DNA of 64,000 nucleotides from Notamacropus eugenii (taxonomy: Eukaryota > Chordata > Mammalia > Diprotodontia > Macropodidae). The DNA lies in assembly GCF_028372415.1 (NCBI RefSeq), contig NC_092875.1, forward strand, positions 28,837,712 through 28,901,711, read 5' to 3'. The notes under the pieces were generated by a model. The model saw nothing but the letters and a program-made list of their open reading frames with translations. It was not told the DNA's origin and did no database searches. Position numbers and translations under genes: made by a program. Below are positions 45,601 through 57,000 of this stretch, in pieces. Every line of letters starts with the position of its first letter. The first letter of the stretch is position 1.

Positions 45601-45888
45601 CCACAACATTTAAAGAAATCCCAGATTCTGTCCTGAGATGCTCTGCACTCACGCCCACAGCTGTGATGCAGTCCTGCACTATCTACATGGCAACCACAGT
45701 GAGATCGTCATAGCAACAGCACCAAGGCAACCCAGGCCCACACTTGGCAACCTAGCCAGCCTTAAGGGACCACATGCTCACAAGGGCTGGCCCATCTTGG
45801 ACACCTGCTTTCCTGACCTTGTTGGCCCCAGCAGGGGAGGAAAAGGGACCAGGAAGGACTGCCCCCACTCTGAGCCTATGGCTTCACT
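45601..45888. other. RNFT2 intron, unassigned
   Basis: No repeat or exon recognised. Confidence 0.35.
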
Positions 45889-46160
45889 CTAAGGGGTCAC
45901 GATGAAGGGAGGATTAAAGATGCTTTCTGTTTCTGGGAGTTTACTGGATTGCACATTTCTTTATGGCAGGGCCCAAGTCTGAGGGAAACTTCTTATATTC
46001 CACCAGTAGCTAGCTAAATGGTATCTGTCCAGTACTTAATAAATATTTTTTCAAATGAGTGATTAAATGCATGATTCCCTAACAGAACGTAAGGTCCATG
46101 AAATCAGGGATTATTTTTCATTTTTGTTTATTTTCTCTAGGGCCTATCTGGCATACAAAG
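45889..46160 (+). repeat. direct duplication, copy B
   Basis: Partner of 43840-44112, about 92% identical by eye, with small indels in the T-rich part. It extends into a more complete L2-like end (tgctgaataaatgttcaag). Confidence 0.9.
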
Positions 46161-46595
46161 AATGCTGAATAAATGTTCAAGAAATAGAAATGAATGAAAA
46201 AATTAATGGGAGATTGCAACACTAGGTTTGGGATATTATACAGATCTTCTTCACTAACTTACTACTGAGCCCTGCAGAAAACCCAAGAAAGCTGAGGTCC
46301 ACAGATCAGCCAACCAACCAATCAATCAGCAAGCGTTTATTAAACACCTAAAGTACGTCAAGTTAAGCATTAAGTGCTGTGGATAGATACAAAGACAAAA
46401 ACAGTCCCTGCTCACAGAGAGCTTATGTTCTCTCAGGGGAAATAATACGTACGTTCAAAACAGATATTTTAAATATTTTTATGTAGCATTTTCAAAATAC
46501 AAAGTAAATACAAGGTAATTTGGGAGGGAGGGGAGAGGCTGTAGCACTTGGGGGGACTGGAAGGAGAAATGCACAGAACAAGAGTTATACTAGAT
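46161..46595. repeat. old unclassified repeat
   Basis: 46325-46440 has 'gcgtttattaaacaccta' and 'aaaacagtccctgctcacag'. 46490-46530 has 'aaagtaaatacaaggtaatt'. Same dispersed family as at 63640. Confidence 0.4.
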
Positions 46596-47134
46596 CAGAG
46601 GCTCCCAAACTTATTTAGCCTACTGCCCCGTTTTCAAAAGAAAATTACTCAGTGCCCCCTTGGAAATCAATTTTCTTTAATCCTTTAATAGTTTTTTTTT
46701 AAATTTGCATCTTTTAAAAATTAGTTTTTTTAAAATGATACATTTTAAGTTATTTACTGTAAATTTCTGCATTGAAATTTTAATGATACAATATTATGTC
46801 ATAACCCTTTACTATTGTATTGTAAACAAGTCATTACACATACGTAGTCCTGCTGATGCTAGACCTCCTGACAATGCGCTTGACCACTGATCAGTTATAT
46901 CTGGTGTTTCGCGTATTTATTTGGAAAATTACGTAATCACCATGACTTTAACTCTGTTATGCAATAACTGAAACATGTATGAACGATTGTAAAATTTTTC
47001 TTCTTTTTTATTATGCTTCTGTCACCCTGTTATTTTCATTCAGTGCCCTCAGCTGCACCAGAGGCTACTATTGCCCCCTGGATTGTTCCAGTGCCCCCCG
47101 GGGGGGCAGGTATTGCCCACTTTGGGAACCTATG
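46596..47134. mobile_element. hAT-like non-autonomous DNA transposon
   Basis: About 539 bases with inverted ends: left 'cagaggctcccaaact', right (as reverse complement) 'cataggttcccaaagt'. C-rich subterminal text (agtgcccccttgg; agtgccccccgg) flanks an AT-rich core without an intact frame. Flanks ctagat and ttagat may be a worn target duplication. Confidence 0.7.
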
Positions 47135-47254
47135 TTAGATGAACCCTAAAGTTTTTTCTCAATCTCAACCTAAGACCCTAGGAACAGTAAAAGATCCAAC
47201 AAGTTTCAGCTGCTTTTTGTGGGGTCAGGAAGTAGGAAAATGAACATGGGCATT

Positions 47255-47502
47255 TTGTTCAGTTGTTTCAGTCTTGTCAACTCTTCATGACCCCATTTGG
47301 GGTTTTCTAGGGAAAGGTATTGGAGTGGTTTGCCATTTCCTTCTCCAGTTCATTTTACAGATGAAGAAACTGAGGTAAACAGAGTGAAGTGACTTGCCCA
47401 GGGTCACACAGTCAGTAGGTGTCTGAAGCTGAATTTGAATTCAGGTTTTCCTGACTCAAGGTCTGATACTCTATCCACTGTGCCACCTAGCTTCCATGAT
47501 AG
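47255..47502 (-). repeat. Mar-1-like CORE-SINE, antisense, complete
   Basis: Tail (gtttcagtcttgtcaactct), linker (attggagtggtttgccattt), antisense CORE and head (ctatccactgtgccacctag). Confidence 0.9.
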
Positions 47503-47699
47503 ACACAGCTTCTGGGAACATGGGGATGATACTCCTTCTGTCTTGGGCCCTAGGCAGATTTCTTCTACAGACAGCTAGGAAGTAAAGTACAATGAGGCTG
47601 GTGACTTTGCACAGCCCTCCCTCACTCATTTGCACATCCTGGTATCACCTCCTTGATGTGACGGTCCTCTTCAGGAGGGAAGGACAAACCACAAAATAA

Positions 47700-48240
47700 C
47701 ACGTGCATGAATGTTGGACCAGAGTAAGGTTGTTGTGAGGGTCAAATGAGATCATACTTATTACATGCTTTGTAAACCTTAGTGTCTATATAAAAGGTAA
47801 CTGTTATTATGACTTATAATTATGAGGGCTAATCTGTTCGGTCTGAGATATAGGAAGGACATTGAAGAGCTGGACAGTGTCCAGGGGAGGACAATCAGGA
47901 TGACAGAGGATCAAATGAGTCTAGGTTGAAGGAGTTGGAATGTTTACCCTAGAAGAGACCTGGGATGGGGGAGAAGGTAGACGCTTCAAGTACTGGAAAA
48001 AGGGATTAGCTTTGCTTCCCTTGGCCCAGAGGGACAGATCCAGAAACAATGGGTGGAAATTTCAACAAGGTAAAATGAGTCTGGCAGGGACCTTGCTACA
48101 GAATAAGCTATGGATAGATTAAATTCTTGCAGAAATGGCAGGCTGTTAGATCGTCCCTTCCTTAAGGGCAGAAGCTGACCTTTTTGTATTCTCAGCACCA
48201 CAGTAGGTTCTTAGAAATGTTCTGTTGGATTGGGTTATTG
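47700..48240 (+). mobile_element. SINE tail, CR1/L3-like LINE and L2 3' trace
   Basis: 47725-47815 is a SINE tail. 47830-48140 is CR1/L3-like: 'aggaaggacattgaagagct', 'gtgtccaggggaggacaatc', 'tggaaatttcaacaaggtaa'. 48150-48235 is an L2-type trace. Confidence 0.65.
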
Positions 48241-48254
48241 TCCCAAGGCTTGAA

Positions 48255-48575
48255 CAGAGTGTATTTGTCCTTCATTGCCGAAGACCAAGCCATCAGAGAA
48301 ATGATGATATGACTTGCACTTGACTTTGTTTTGACTGAGGGAGGACTGTGCAGGTCAGCAGCCTCATTTCTCCTCCAGAGACATCTGAATCCAGTCACCA
48401 GATATTCATCAGCATGACTGGAGATGACCCAGGATGAGGCAATTGGGGTTAAGTGACTCGCCCAAGGTCACACAGCTAGTGAGTGTCAAGTGTCTGAGGT
48501 GAGATTTGAACTGAGGTCCTTCTGACTCCTGCACTAGTGCTCTATCCATTGCACCACTTAGATGCCCCTCTTGTA
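48255..48575 (-). repeat. long antisense marsupial-type SINE
   Basis: An unusual 5' part (agaccaagccatcagagaaa, cttgcacttgactttgtttt, gtgcaggtcagcagcctca) is joined to an antisense SINE body (cacacagctagtgagtgtca, tgctctatccattgcaccac). Probably a distinct SINE family; the name was not determined. Confidence 0.6.
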
Positions 48576-48689
48576 TAGAGTAGGTGCTTAGTAAATGTTC
48601 ATAGACCTGAATCTCTCTACTTTTGCTCCTTTGGGGTATACCCATTTTGCTGACTCCAGATAGTCACAGGGTCAGGGGAGGAAATTAGA

Positions 48690-49270
48690 GGTCTTAGAAA
48701 GTGGCTCCAGCATCCAGCATCCACACAGCTACCAAAGTGATATTCTTATGGTATAATTTAGACCATGTCACTCCCCTGCTCAAACAGCTCCATGGCTCCC
48801 TCTTGTCTGCAGAATCAAAAGAAAGCTCCTCTGCTTGGTCTATAAAGCCTAGTTTCAGTTTGTTTTTCCAGACATTATGTATTATGGTCCTTTCTGTATT
48901 CCAGGTTCTAGCCAGAATGGACCACGGGCTGTGGCTTTGCCCAGGACATTCCGTACTTTGTTTTGGCTGCTCCCATGCCAAGAACGCCCTCCTTTCTCCC
49001 CTCTGTCTCTCAGAATTCTGAACTTCCTTTCAAGCTCAGATGAAATATGACCCCCATATGAGGCCCTTCCAGATGCTAAGGCCTACATCCTGAAATGTTT
49101 GGTGGCTATTTTTTAAAATTTATTTACATGTATACATGTCATTTCCTTCGACAGAATATAACTCTTTGGAGGTAAGGTCCATTTTCTGTTTTGACTGTGT
49201 ATCCCCCCAGACCCTACCATGGTGTCTGGAACATTGTGGGTGATGAAGGAGTCCTTGCTGATTGACTGAT
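48690..49270 (+). mobile_element. L2-like LINE 3' portion
   Basis: 'accatgtcactcccctgctc', 'ctataaagcctagtttcagt', 'tggtgtctggaacattgtgg' and a closing 'ccttgctgattgactgatta'. Confidence 0.6.
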
Positions 49271-49319
49271 TAATTATTTACGTGACAGCAAATTCTGCTC
49301 ATGCTCACTGGATAGCATA

Positions 49320-49600
49320 ATGCAGTGGTCGTGGATGGGTAGTGTGCAGGTCTCAGAGGCACAAAAAGCTGGGTTCAAATCTCACACCTGACGTGGACAC
49401 ATACAGTGAATTACCTCATCTCTCTGAGCCTCAGTTTCCTCATCTGGAAAATGAAATGTCTCAATCATCTTCAGGACCCCTTCCAGCTCTAGGTCTATGA
49501 CCTTATTATCTATTCTTTTATGTGAGCAAGCCATTTAACCTCTCTGAGACACAATTTCCCCATCTGTAAAATGGGCATAAAAATAACTTTAAAAAAGTTT
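49320..49600 (+). repeat. two MIR-like SINE pieces
   Basis: 49325-49505 ends with 'ccttccagctctaggtctat', the SINE variant whose tail is amplified elsewhere. 49515-49590 is a 3' half. Confidence 0.7.
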
Positions 49601-50340
49601 TAAATGTTTTTCAACATTTAAATATTTTATTTTATTTCTTTAAATATTTATTGTAAATCTTTTACAAATATTTTTACTCCAACTTTGCAGATGAGTAAAT
49701 TAAGTCTGAGAAAGCCTCAGTGGTGGCTGCGAGCCTCAAAGGAACAATGCAGATGAGGCGCATTAAAACTTCAAAGCACCGTACAAAAAAAGATCAGTTA
49801 TTATTCTTCTTATGACCATAGCTCTAGAGCTGGAAGGGACTTAAGAGCCGTCTAGTCTGACCTCTTCATTTCATTATCATCAGTAATCAGTAATCAATCC
49901 TAATAATATAGGATTGTACATAATATAGAATGCTGCCTATTTATAAATATCAAATGTAATGTATATTATATTAAAAAGGTATATTATATAATTATTAATA
50001 ATAAAATGAGGGCTTAGACTAGATGGATTCTGAAGAATCTTTATTTTGTATATAATTATAATATATCCTATATGCTATAATATATAATATATATGATATA
50101 TCCTATAATATATACTATATGATATAATATATAATCAAATATTTTAATATTACATTAACACATAATATAATATAATCTGATATACTATACTATACTATAT
50201 GTAAAATTTTTGCAAACCTTTAATTAATTAGTAAATGTTAGCTATTATTAATTACATATAACTAATATAATATTGCATATTATAATAATACGTTACAATA
50301 ATTATAGTGTTATAATTATATATATTTAATTATAATAACA
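49601..50340. repeat. AT-rich region
   Basis: 49890-50340 is dominated by tata, ataatata and taatta words. 49760-49885 has antisense SINE traces. Confidence 0.75.
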
Positions 50341-50775
50341 TCTTGTTGCTGTTCAGTTGTTTTCTGTGTGTCCGACCCTTAGTGACTCCACTAGGGGATT
50401 CTTGGCAAAGATACCGGAGCGGTTTGCTGTTTCCTTCTCCAGCTCATTTTACAGATGAGGGAACCGAGGCAAACAGGGTGAAGAGACCTGCGTAGGGTCA
50501 CACAGGGAGTGAGGGTCTGAGGCCAGATTTGAATTGAGGAAGATGGGTCCAGCATGCTGTCCACTGCACCACGTAGCTGCCTCCAATAGGACTAATTAAA
50601 GATTTGCAAAACACTTTGCATCTATTATCTTTTTTAACAGATGAGGAAATTGAGGCTTAGAGAGACTTTCCCCTGGCCACACTGATAGCACAAGACAGAG
50701 CCAGTATTCAAGCTCAGGTCCTCTGATTCATGAGCTGGTGGTCTTTCCACTGTATAACTACCTCCTGAAGGATTA
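50341..50775 (-). repeat. Mar-1-like CORE-SINE and a second antisense SINE
   Basis: 50341-50585 starts in the RTE-type tail (ttgctgttcagttgttttct) and ends at the head (ccactgcaccacgtagctgc). 50600-50765 is a further antisense SINE. Confidence 0.88.
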
Positions 50776-51059
50776 TTGTCTTTCCTAACAGAGCATTGTC
50801 TTCCAAAGAGGAGGGACCACATCTTTCTTTGTTCCAGGACAGACAGCTGCAGAGACACACTAAGACAAGTCCTGTGTGGGTGCTTCTGGTCAACAACTGC
50901 TTCCTCTGCATTGCCCTGGTCTTTGTCTACACTATGATCTCCAAACCCTAGATCTCATAATTCTTTCCCAAGGCCTATACTGGGTACACTCCCCTCCTTT
51001 CCTCATCTCGAGCCACTAGCGAACCTGTTCAATTCTACATTGCCCTCTTCTCTAGAATT
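50776..51059. other. RNFT2 intron, unassigned
   Basis: 50775-50960 may be L2-like; not certain. Confidence 0.3.
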
Positions 51060-53135
51060 CCTTACCCTTTGTCCTATCACCAATTGTGCCCTGTCTAGCC
51101 CTAGCTCTGGATCTCTCCCACCATCCATCCCTCCTCTTCTATTTATGTGCTGCTGAACCAAACTAGAGAGAGTTACAAAAGCATCTTAATCAGGACCACT
51201 AAAAATTTATGTAATGAAAGCTCATCTGGGTCCTCACTGCTGCTGGACAATCCTACTATACCTCTTATCAACCTCACTAGCCCACTCTCCATAGCAGCTC
51301 TTCCAAATATCTCCATCCATTCTCAAACCTCCTATGACTCTCTCTCCCCACATCCTCTCAACTGAGAACCCTGTGCCATATTTTACTGAAAAAAATTGAA
51401 GCCATTGGCTGAAAGCTCCTTATTTTCTTCTCTTCCTCACCTCCTGTCCCTCAGGAGCTTTCTGCCACTCTCCTCTCCTTTATCCCTATCTTACATGATG
51501 AAGTTGTCTTATTCTTTACCAAGACTAACCACTCTACTTGCTCAAGTGATCCCATTACATCCCAGCACCTCCCACAGACTGTCCCTCTGTCATCCCCATT
51601 TTATCATTTATCTTCAGTCTCTCCCTGTGTACTGGCTACAACATGCCCATGTCTCTCCCTTCTGCAACAGCTACTGTCCTATATTTCTCCTGCCCTTTGC
51701 GACTAAATTCCTTGAGAAGGCCATCTACAATAGATGCCTTCACTTCCTTTCCTCTCACTTTCTTCTTGACTCTTTGCAGTCTGGCTTCCAACCTCATTCT
51801 TCACCTTAAACTGCTCTTTCCAAAGTTACTAATAATCTCTTAATTCCCAAATCCAATGACCTTTTTCATTGTTCATGTTCCTTGACCTCTCTGCTGACAT
51901 TTACACTGCTGAATATCTTTTTCTCACCCTCTTCTGAATACTTTCTTCTCTCTAGGTTGTTGGGCTACTCTCTCCTGTCTCCTTTGCTATCTTCATCCAC
52001 ATCATGCCTGCCAAATGTGGAGATTCCCCCAAGGACCTATCCTGAGCCCTCTTCTCTTCTACCTTCAAACTACATCACTTGGTGATCTCATCATCTGCTG
52101 TGGTTTCAATTATCATCTTTAAGCAGATGACTTTCACATCTACTCACATGGCCCTGACTTCTCTACTAACTTCCCACACACACCTCCACCACCTATTGGA
52201 CATCTTCAACTACACATCTTGTATGTAGATAGAAACATGAACTGCATGTAGATGTCCTAAACTCAACATGTCCAAAACTGAACTCTTTATCTCTCCCCCC
52301 AAAACCCTTCCCTCTTCCTAACTCCTCTGTTACTGTCCAAGGTTCCATCATCCCCTAGTTACCCAGACTTACTATCTAGTCATCATTCTCACCTCCTCAT
52401 TCTCTCTCATCCCAGGCCACTCTAATCAGTTACCAAAGCTTTTCATTTCTCAGTCTCTCAGAAACACTTCCTTCTCTCCTCTGACACTGCCTCCACCCTG
52501 GTACAGGCCCTCATCATCTCAGACCTGGACTATTGTAACATCCTCTTGGTGGGTCTGTCTGCCTCAAGTGTCTCCATTAATCCTCCACTCAACTGATTTT
52601 TTAAAACTTACAGATCTGACCATATTATTCCCTCCTTCAATAAATTCCAATGGCTCCTTATCATCTCCAGGATGAAATATAAAATCCTATCTGGTTCTTA
52701 AACCTGCTAGTAATCAGGGCCCTTTCTGCCTTTCTACAATCCCTTTGTGTTCTCTGTGGCCCAGTGACACTGTCCTCCTTACAGAATATTACTCCTCCAA
52801 CAGAATATCTTGTCTCATGACTCTGGGAATTTTCCCTGGCTGCCTTACCAGGGCTGGACTATTTTCCTTCCTTATCTCTGCCTCCTGGCTTCCTTCAGGT
52901 CCCAGTTACAATCCCAATTTTCTTCAAGAAGCCTTTCCTAGCCCTCCTGAGTCTTTGTGCTTTCCAAGAGACAGCCCCCAGTTATTTCTTCTTCATACAT
53001 AGTGGTTTTCATGCTGTCTCCCCTGTCCCATAGGCTTGGGAGTTCCTGAGGGCAGGGCGTATTTTTAGCCTTTATATCCCTAGCACACAGCACGGTGCCC
53101 AGCACATAGTAGGTGCTTCTTACTTACCAGCTTAC
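51060..53135 (+). mobile_element. long L2/L3-like (CR1-clade) LINE remnant
   Basis: About 2 kb of a decayed LINE. Around 52030-52150 the plus strand holds a broken reverse-transcriptase active-site region ('ttatcatctttaagcagatg acttt' corresponds to YHL-stop-ADD). The 3' end at 53035-53130 is typical (gggagttcctgagggcaggg, cccagcacatagtaggtgct). Stops and frameshifts exclude a protein. Confidence 0.8.
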
Positions 53136-53429
53136 TGACTGATTTGGAATCAGAGAAGCTGGGTTCAAATTCTGGCTCTTTTACTTACTAGTTTACTTTT
53201 CTCATCTCTTGGCCTCAATTTCCCCAACGGCAAAATGAAGGGATTGGATTAGGAGACTTTGGGTATCTCTTCTAGCACTAATCTTATGACCCTCTGTCGA
53301 GTTGTAAGGGGTTACATGAACCTAACAGCTTGGCCATCAGGCCACAAGTTTTCCTAAGTTCCCTGGCCCCATATTTCTTGTTTTATAGCTGTTGCGCAAG
53401 CTGGTTACCAAAGAAAAAATACCCAAGAA
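53136..53429 (+). repeat. MIR-like SINE and unassigned sequence
   Basis: 53145-53295 is a SINE (agctgggttcaaattctggc, tcttctagcactaatcttat). Confidence 0.7.
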
Positions 53430-53765
53430 TTATAGTATCTCAGAGACCATCTGCACCCTACCCCCAAAACCTGTAGAACCCTATGACATCCCCAGCCTCT
53501 TCCTGAGACTTCCAATGACAGAAAACTCACTAACTCCTGGAAGCTCCTCTAGCTCCCATTAGGAAGAAGTTTTCCCTTACAAGGCTAAATATACCTCCGT
53601 GAAACTTCCGAGCATTATTCCTTGAGCCAAGCAAAACAAATCTAAACCATCTTTCCCATGCCAGTCCTTGAGATACTTGAAGGTAGAGATCATGTTTCCC
53701 CTGAATTTTGTTTTTCTCCAGGCCAAATATCTCCAGTTCCTTCAACTGCTCTCATGATTCTTTCT
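53430..53765. mobile_element. CR1/L3-like LINE 3' fragment
   Basis: 'ttaggaagaagttttccctt' and 'ttctccaggccaaatatctc' are CR1/L3 3'-region wording in antisense. Confidence 0.55.
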
Positions 53766-54165
53766 GGAAGCAAAGGGCCAGTTAAGAGTTTTAGCTGGGC
53801 TTCCTCTGTGACTGTGGATAACTCATTTCACTTCTCTGAGCCTCAGTTTCCTCATTTTTAAAATGTGGATATCCTTTCTGACTCACTGGATTGTTGTTAG
53901 GAAAGTGTTTTGTAGAAAATAAAGTCCTCAGCCCTCACATCCCCTGTTCTAAGACCTCTGACAGCCTCTGTTCTAAAGGCCCCTTTTAGTTTGGACATTC
54001 TAGATTATTAGCCCAACTCTGACATTCTAAGTTCTAAGGTCCCTCCCAGCTCAGATAGTCTGTGTTCTAAGGTCTCTCCCAGTTCTGACATATTCTGTTC
54101 TAAGGCCCTTCCCAGGTTTTATATTTCAGATTCTAAGCTGTGATCCCAGGTCTAAGAGTCTATAA
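53766..54165. repeat. SINE and 33-bp SINE-tail repeats, array 5
   Basis: 53800-53925 is a sense SINE 3' half. 53935-54150 has about six decayed units, such as 'tctgacattctaagttctaa' and 'ggtccctcccagctcagata'. Confidence 0.8.
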
Positions 54166-54175
54166 TTCTATCATT

Positions 54176-54211
54176 AAAACACAGACATAGACAGACAGAC
54201 AGACAGACACA

Positions 54212-54260
<49 letters not shown>

Positions 54261-54262
54261 TC
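54176..54262 (+). repeat. (CAGA)n/(CA)n microsatellite
   Basis: gacagacagaca, then about 22 CA units. It ends 5 bases past the donor of the exon at 54268-54356, inside the intron. Confidence 0.95.
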
Positions 54263-54267
54263 CTCAC

Positions 54268-54291
54268 CTGGTTCAGAGTTGTGAGCCACAT
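54268..54291 (-). CDS. RNFT2: RNFT2 coding exon 2 (candidate numbering), residues 1-8
   Basis: Encodes MWLTTLNQ, against MWLFTVNQ as I recall for human RNFT2. The donor is GTGAGG (from 54267). The whole exon probably starts at 54356, after acceptor 'tttgtctgcag'. The ATG at 54291-54289 has T at -3 and T at +4, a weak initiation context. The reading frame stays open upstream to the acceptor, and a candidate first exon in the CpG island would add 30 in-frame codons. Confidence 0.9.
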
Positions 54292-54356
54292 GGACTTTAG
54301 AGCCCCATGACGGTGGGACCTGAAGTTGGCATTCAGGACTAGCGGGGTGTTTACCC
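54292..54356 (-). other. RNFT2: RNFT2 exon 2, 5' leader or coding extension
   Basis: 65 bases between the inferred acceptor (AG at 54358-54357) and the annotated-type ATG. In the RNFT2 frame there is no stop, and the residues include VNTPLVLNANFR and SHRHGALKS. In another frame an 11-codon upstream ORF (54297-54332) begins with ATG and ends TAA five bases before the main ATG. Only one of the two readings can be correct. Confidence 0.65.
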
Positions 54357-54699
54357 CTGCAGACAAAGTTCCGGGAATGGTGACAGGGAAGACTAGTGGA
54401 TCCCAGCAAGAGCAGACCTTCTCTTCCTCCTTTCCTTCTTCTCTGGGGGCACTTGATGGTCAGGCGAGCTTGTACAAGATGCTACAGGGCACAAGAGAAA
54501 ACAGAGATGCCTTTGAAAGTCATCGTCAGAGCCCTGGCATTTTATTGACATGGTCCCTTGCTGAGATGGCTCATGCTTTCCTGGGCAGTCAACGGCTGAC
54601 TGCTTTTGCTTTTCCCCACGAGTTTCCTAGGAGCATCTCTGTCAGGCCCAGAAGCCCCAGACAGTACCTCCCCTTCCTCTTTATTCCCCATCATCACAT
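54357..54699. other. RNFT2 intron 1, unassigned
   Basis: No repeat or exon recognised. Confidence 0.35.
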
Positions 54700-55800
54700 T
54701 CCTGGCCTATTGAAATGGCTATCCCACCTCTAGACCTTCCTCCTCCAATCTATCCTGTCCAGCTTGCCAAACAATCTCTCCTGGGATCCCACAGCTTTAC
54801 TACTCAAACTTCTTCCATGGCTGTGTATCATATAAACTTCAGATTCCTTTGCATGGCATTCAAGGCTCTCTACATTCAAGGCTCTATACAAGGCTCTCTG
54901 GTTAGTAGCCACCCCCACCCTACATGTACTCTCCAACTTTCTTTCAGACTCTCCTCTGATTCCAGTCTGCCACAATTACCTAATGCTTTCTCTTTTATCT
55001 GAGCCTTCATTCATGTATTTCCCTAAGCCTGGAATGCCTCTTTTTCTATTTAACCCTCATCTTCATTTGCTGAAATCCTACCCATCCATCCTACAAGACT
55101 CAACTCCAATGCTGTTACCTCCAAGTAGACTTCCCTGATTTCTTTAGATGTACACTGGAAAGAATGGTGAACCTATAATCAGGAAGACCTGAATTCAAAT
55201 CCAGCCTCAGACACTTATATGATGACCCTGGACAAGTCACTCCACCTCTGTCTGCCTCAGTTTCCTCATCTGTAAAATGTGGTTGATAACAGCACCTATC
55301 TTTCAGGGTTGTTTGAGAATTAAATGAAATATCTGCATAGTGACTAGATAGTAGGCACTACAGTAATATTAGTTATTATAATTTTTAGTCAGAAATTATC
55401 TACCTTTTTTGTCTAATTCTGCCTTCCACAGAACTTCTCTTAATACATTTTGCTGCATTTTTGTACAAGAGTTATTTTTGTATATGTCACAGCCCTTCCT
55501 CCCCTCACCCCACAAATCTACAAACCAATGGGCAGTATAATTTATTTATCCTGAGAAACTAGACAAGTGGGCTCTTCCTAGCACACAGTAGGCACTTAAT
55601 AAATGCTTGTTGTTGTAGCACTTTAAAAATTGGTACCACGGAAGAAAGCATGTTAGGCCTGGGTAAGAAGTATAGATTGGATACTTCTTACCTGTGTGAC
55701 CCTAACAAATTGCCTCACCTGGGTTTGGCTTTCCTTAAGCCAAATGACAGGATTGGCTTTGACTGGCCCCATTCAATTCCAGTTCTACTAGGATCCTTTG
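54700..55800 (+). repeat. L2-like LINE, SINE, L2-like 3' end, SINE
   Basis: 54715-55145 L2-like (acttccctgatttcttta). 55150-55385 sense SINE (caggaagacctgaattcaaa). 55395-55615 L2-type end (gtaggcacttaataaatgct). 55625-55795 SINE-like. Confidence 0.65.
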
Positions 55801-56579
55801 ATTTTTAGTAAATTGAACAGCTCCCACACTCAGACCCCCCCTGAGAGAATATTGGTAAGATAGATTTTAAAAACCATTTTAAACCAGTCCTGTGAGCCTT
55901 TCTGGGCCCTTGTTTCCTTGTATTAAAATGAGGGGGGTTTAATGTGCAAATAGATGGCCTCTGAGGTCCCACCAGATCTAAAACCATGCCTTTATTACAA
56001 TTTCTGTGGTGTCGGGAGCTCCCGGGTGGAGAATTTTTATCAAGATGACACCTATGGTCAGCTGAAGGCCCATGTTTTTGAAAGGAGGCCCTTTGTTTCA
56101 GCACCATATAGGCCACACGATGTCTGCATGTAACCTGCATCAACCATCCTAACAACCGAGTTTGTGACAACGTGAGGATGCCCCCCTACCAAAAACTGCC
56201 ACCCTCCGCTCATCACCAGCAGAAGCAACTCCAGGCTGGCCCCAGCCCCAAGCACAGATGCATGCTTTATCAGGGTTACCAGCCCTTGCCACCCAGATCT
56301 AACCTAGATTCTCCAATCCCACCCACTCTTCCATACAGTCAGTCAGTACTGCGCGTCCTGAACTGTGCTAGATGCTGGACAGGGGGCTGGACGGCACCCA
56401 CTGCCCAGCCTCTTTTAAACCTGATATCGGACTCTTTTCTAGCGCACAAGGGCAGAAGGCACATTAACCATATCAACCTGTGTGGAGTGAAAAAGCATCT
56501 CATGTTGGAATTCTCTTTCCCCCCCACGTTGGAATCCAATCTGTTTTCACCCCCCCCCCCCAGTCCCTTGGAATCGCCC
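55801..56579. other. RNFT2 intron 1 toward the CpG island
   Basis: 55880-55995 has a SINE-like 3' end (agatggcctctgaggtccca). The remainder is not recognised. CpG frequency rises from about 56560. Confidence 0.35.
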
Positions 56580-56862
56580 TGGGTACCCCACAAAGGCTGC
56601 ACCGTGGCTCCAGCCCGTGCAACGTTTCGGTCCGTCCCACGGGCCTTTGCACGCCTGCATTTCAGGGCATGCATGTATCCAGCATCTCCTGCAGGCGCTG
56701 AGGCGTGGGCGTGCAGCCGGCTTGCACGAGCTGCTGCAGGTGCCTGAGGCTCCCTCCCTGCAGGCCAGGCACGCACAGAGCTCTGCAGACTCCCGGGGCG
56801 GGGAGGGGGGGAAGGGCTGCAGCCGCATCCCAGGAAAGAAAAAAGCAGGGTTCTTTCTTTAC

Positions 56863-57000
56863 CTGCAATCACAGCTGCATCATTCATGTCCTGCCAAGCC
56901 AATCAACTGGGCCGCAAGGCGTCCGCGTGACTTCCGACTTCTTCTTCCTCCCCACCCCCCCACCCCCGTTCGTCCCACCCCCTTGCGGCAGAATGCTTTG
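56863..57000 (-). other. RNFT2: candidate RNFT2 exon 1, right end not known
   Basis: A strong donor, GATTGCAG|GTAAAG, ends an exon at 56863. The upstream limit is a guess from the CCAAT position. An ATG at 56887-56885 (G at -3) opens eight codons plus one base, MNDAAVIA, that join exon 2 in the RNFT2 frame. A TGA lies in frame just upstream. Without transcript data this exon is a prediction. Confidence 0.5.

Noticed and set aside
51396..51809. 137-codon frame as a gene
   Set aside because: It lies inside the decayed L2/L3-like LINE and is read in a frame unrelated to its reverse transcriptase.
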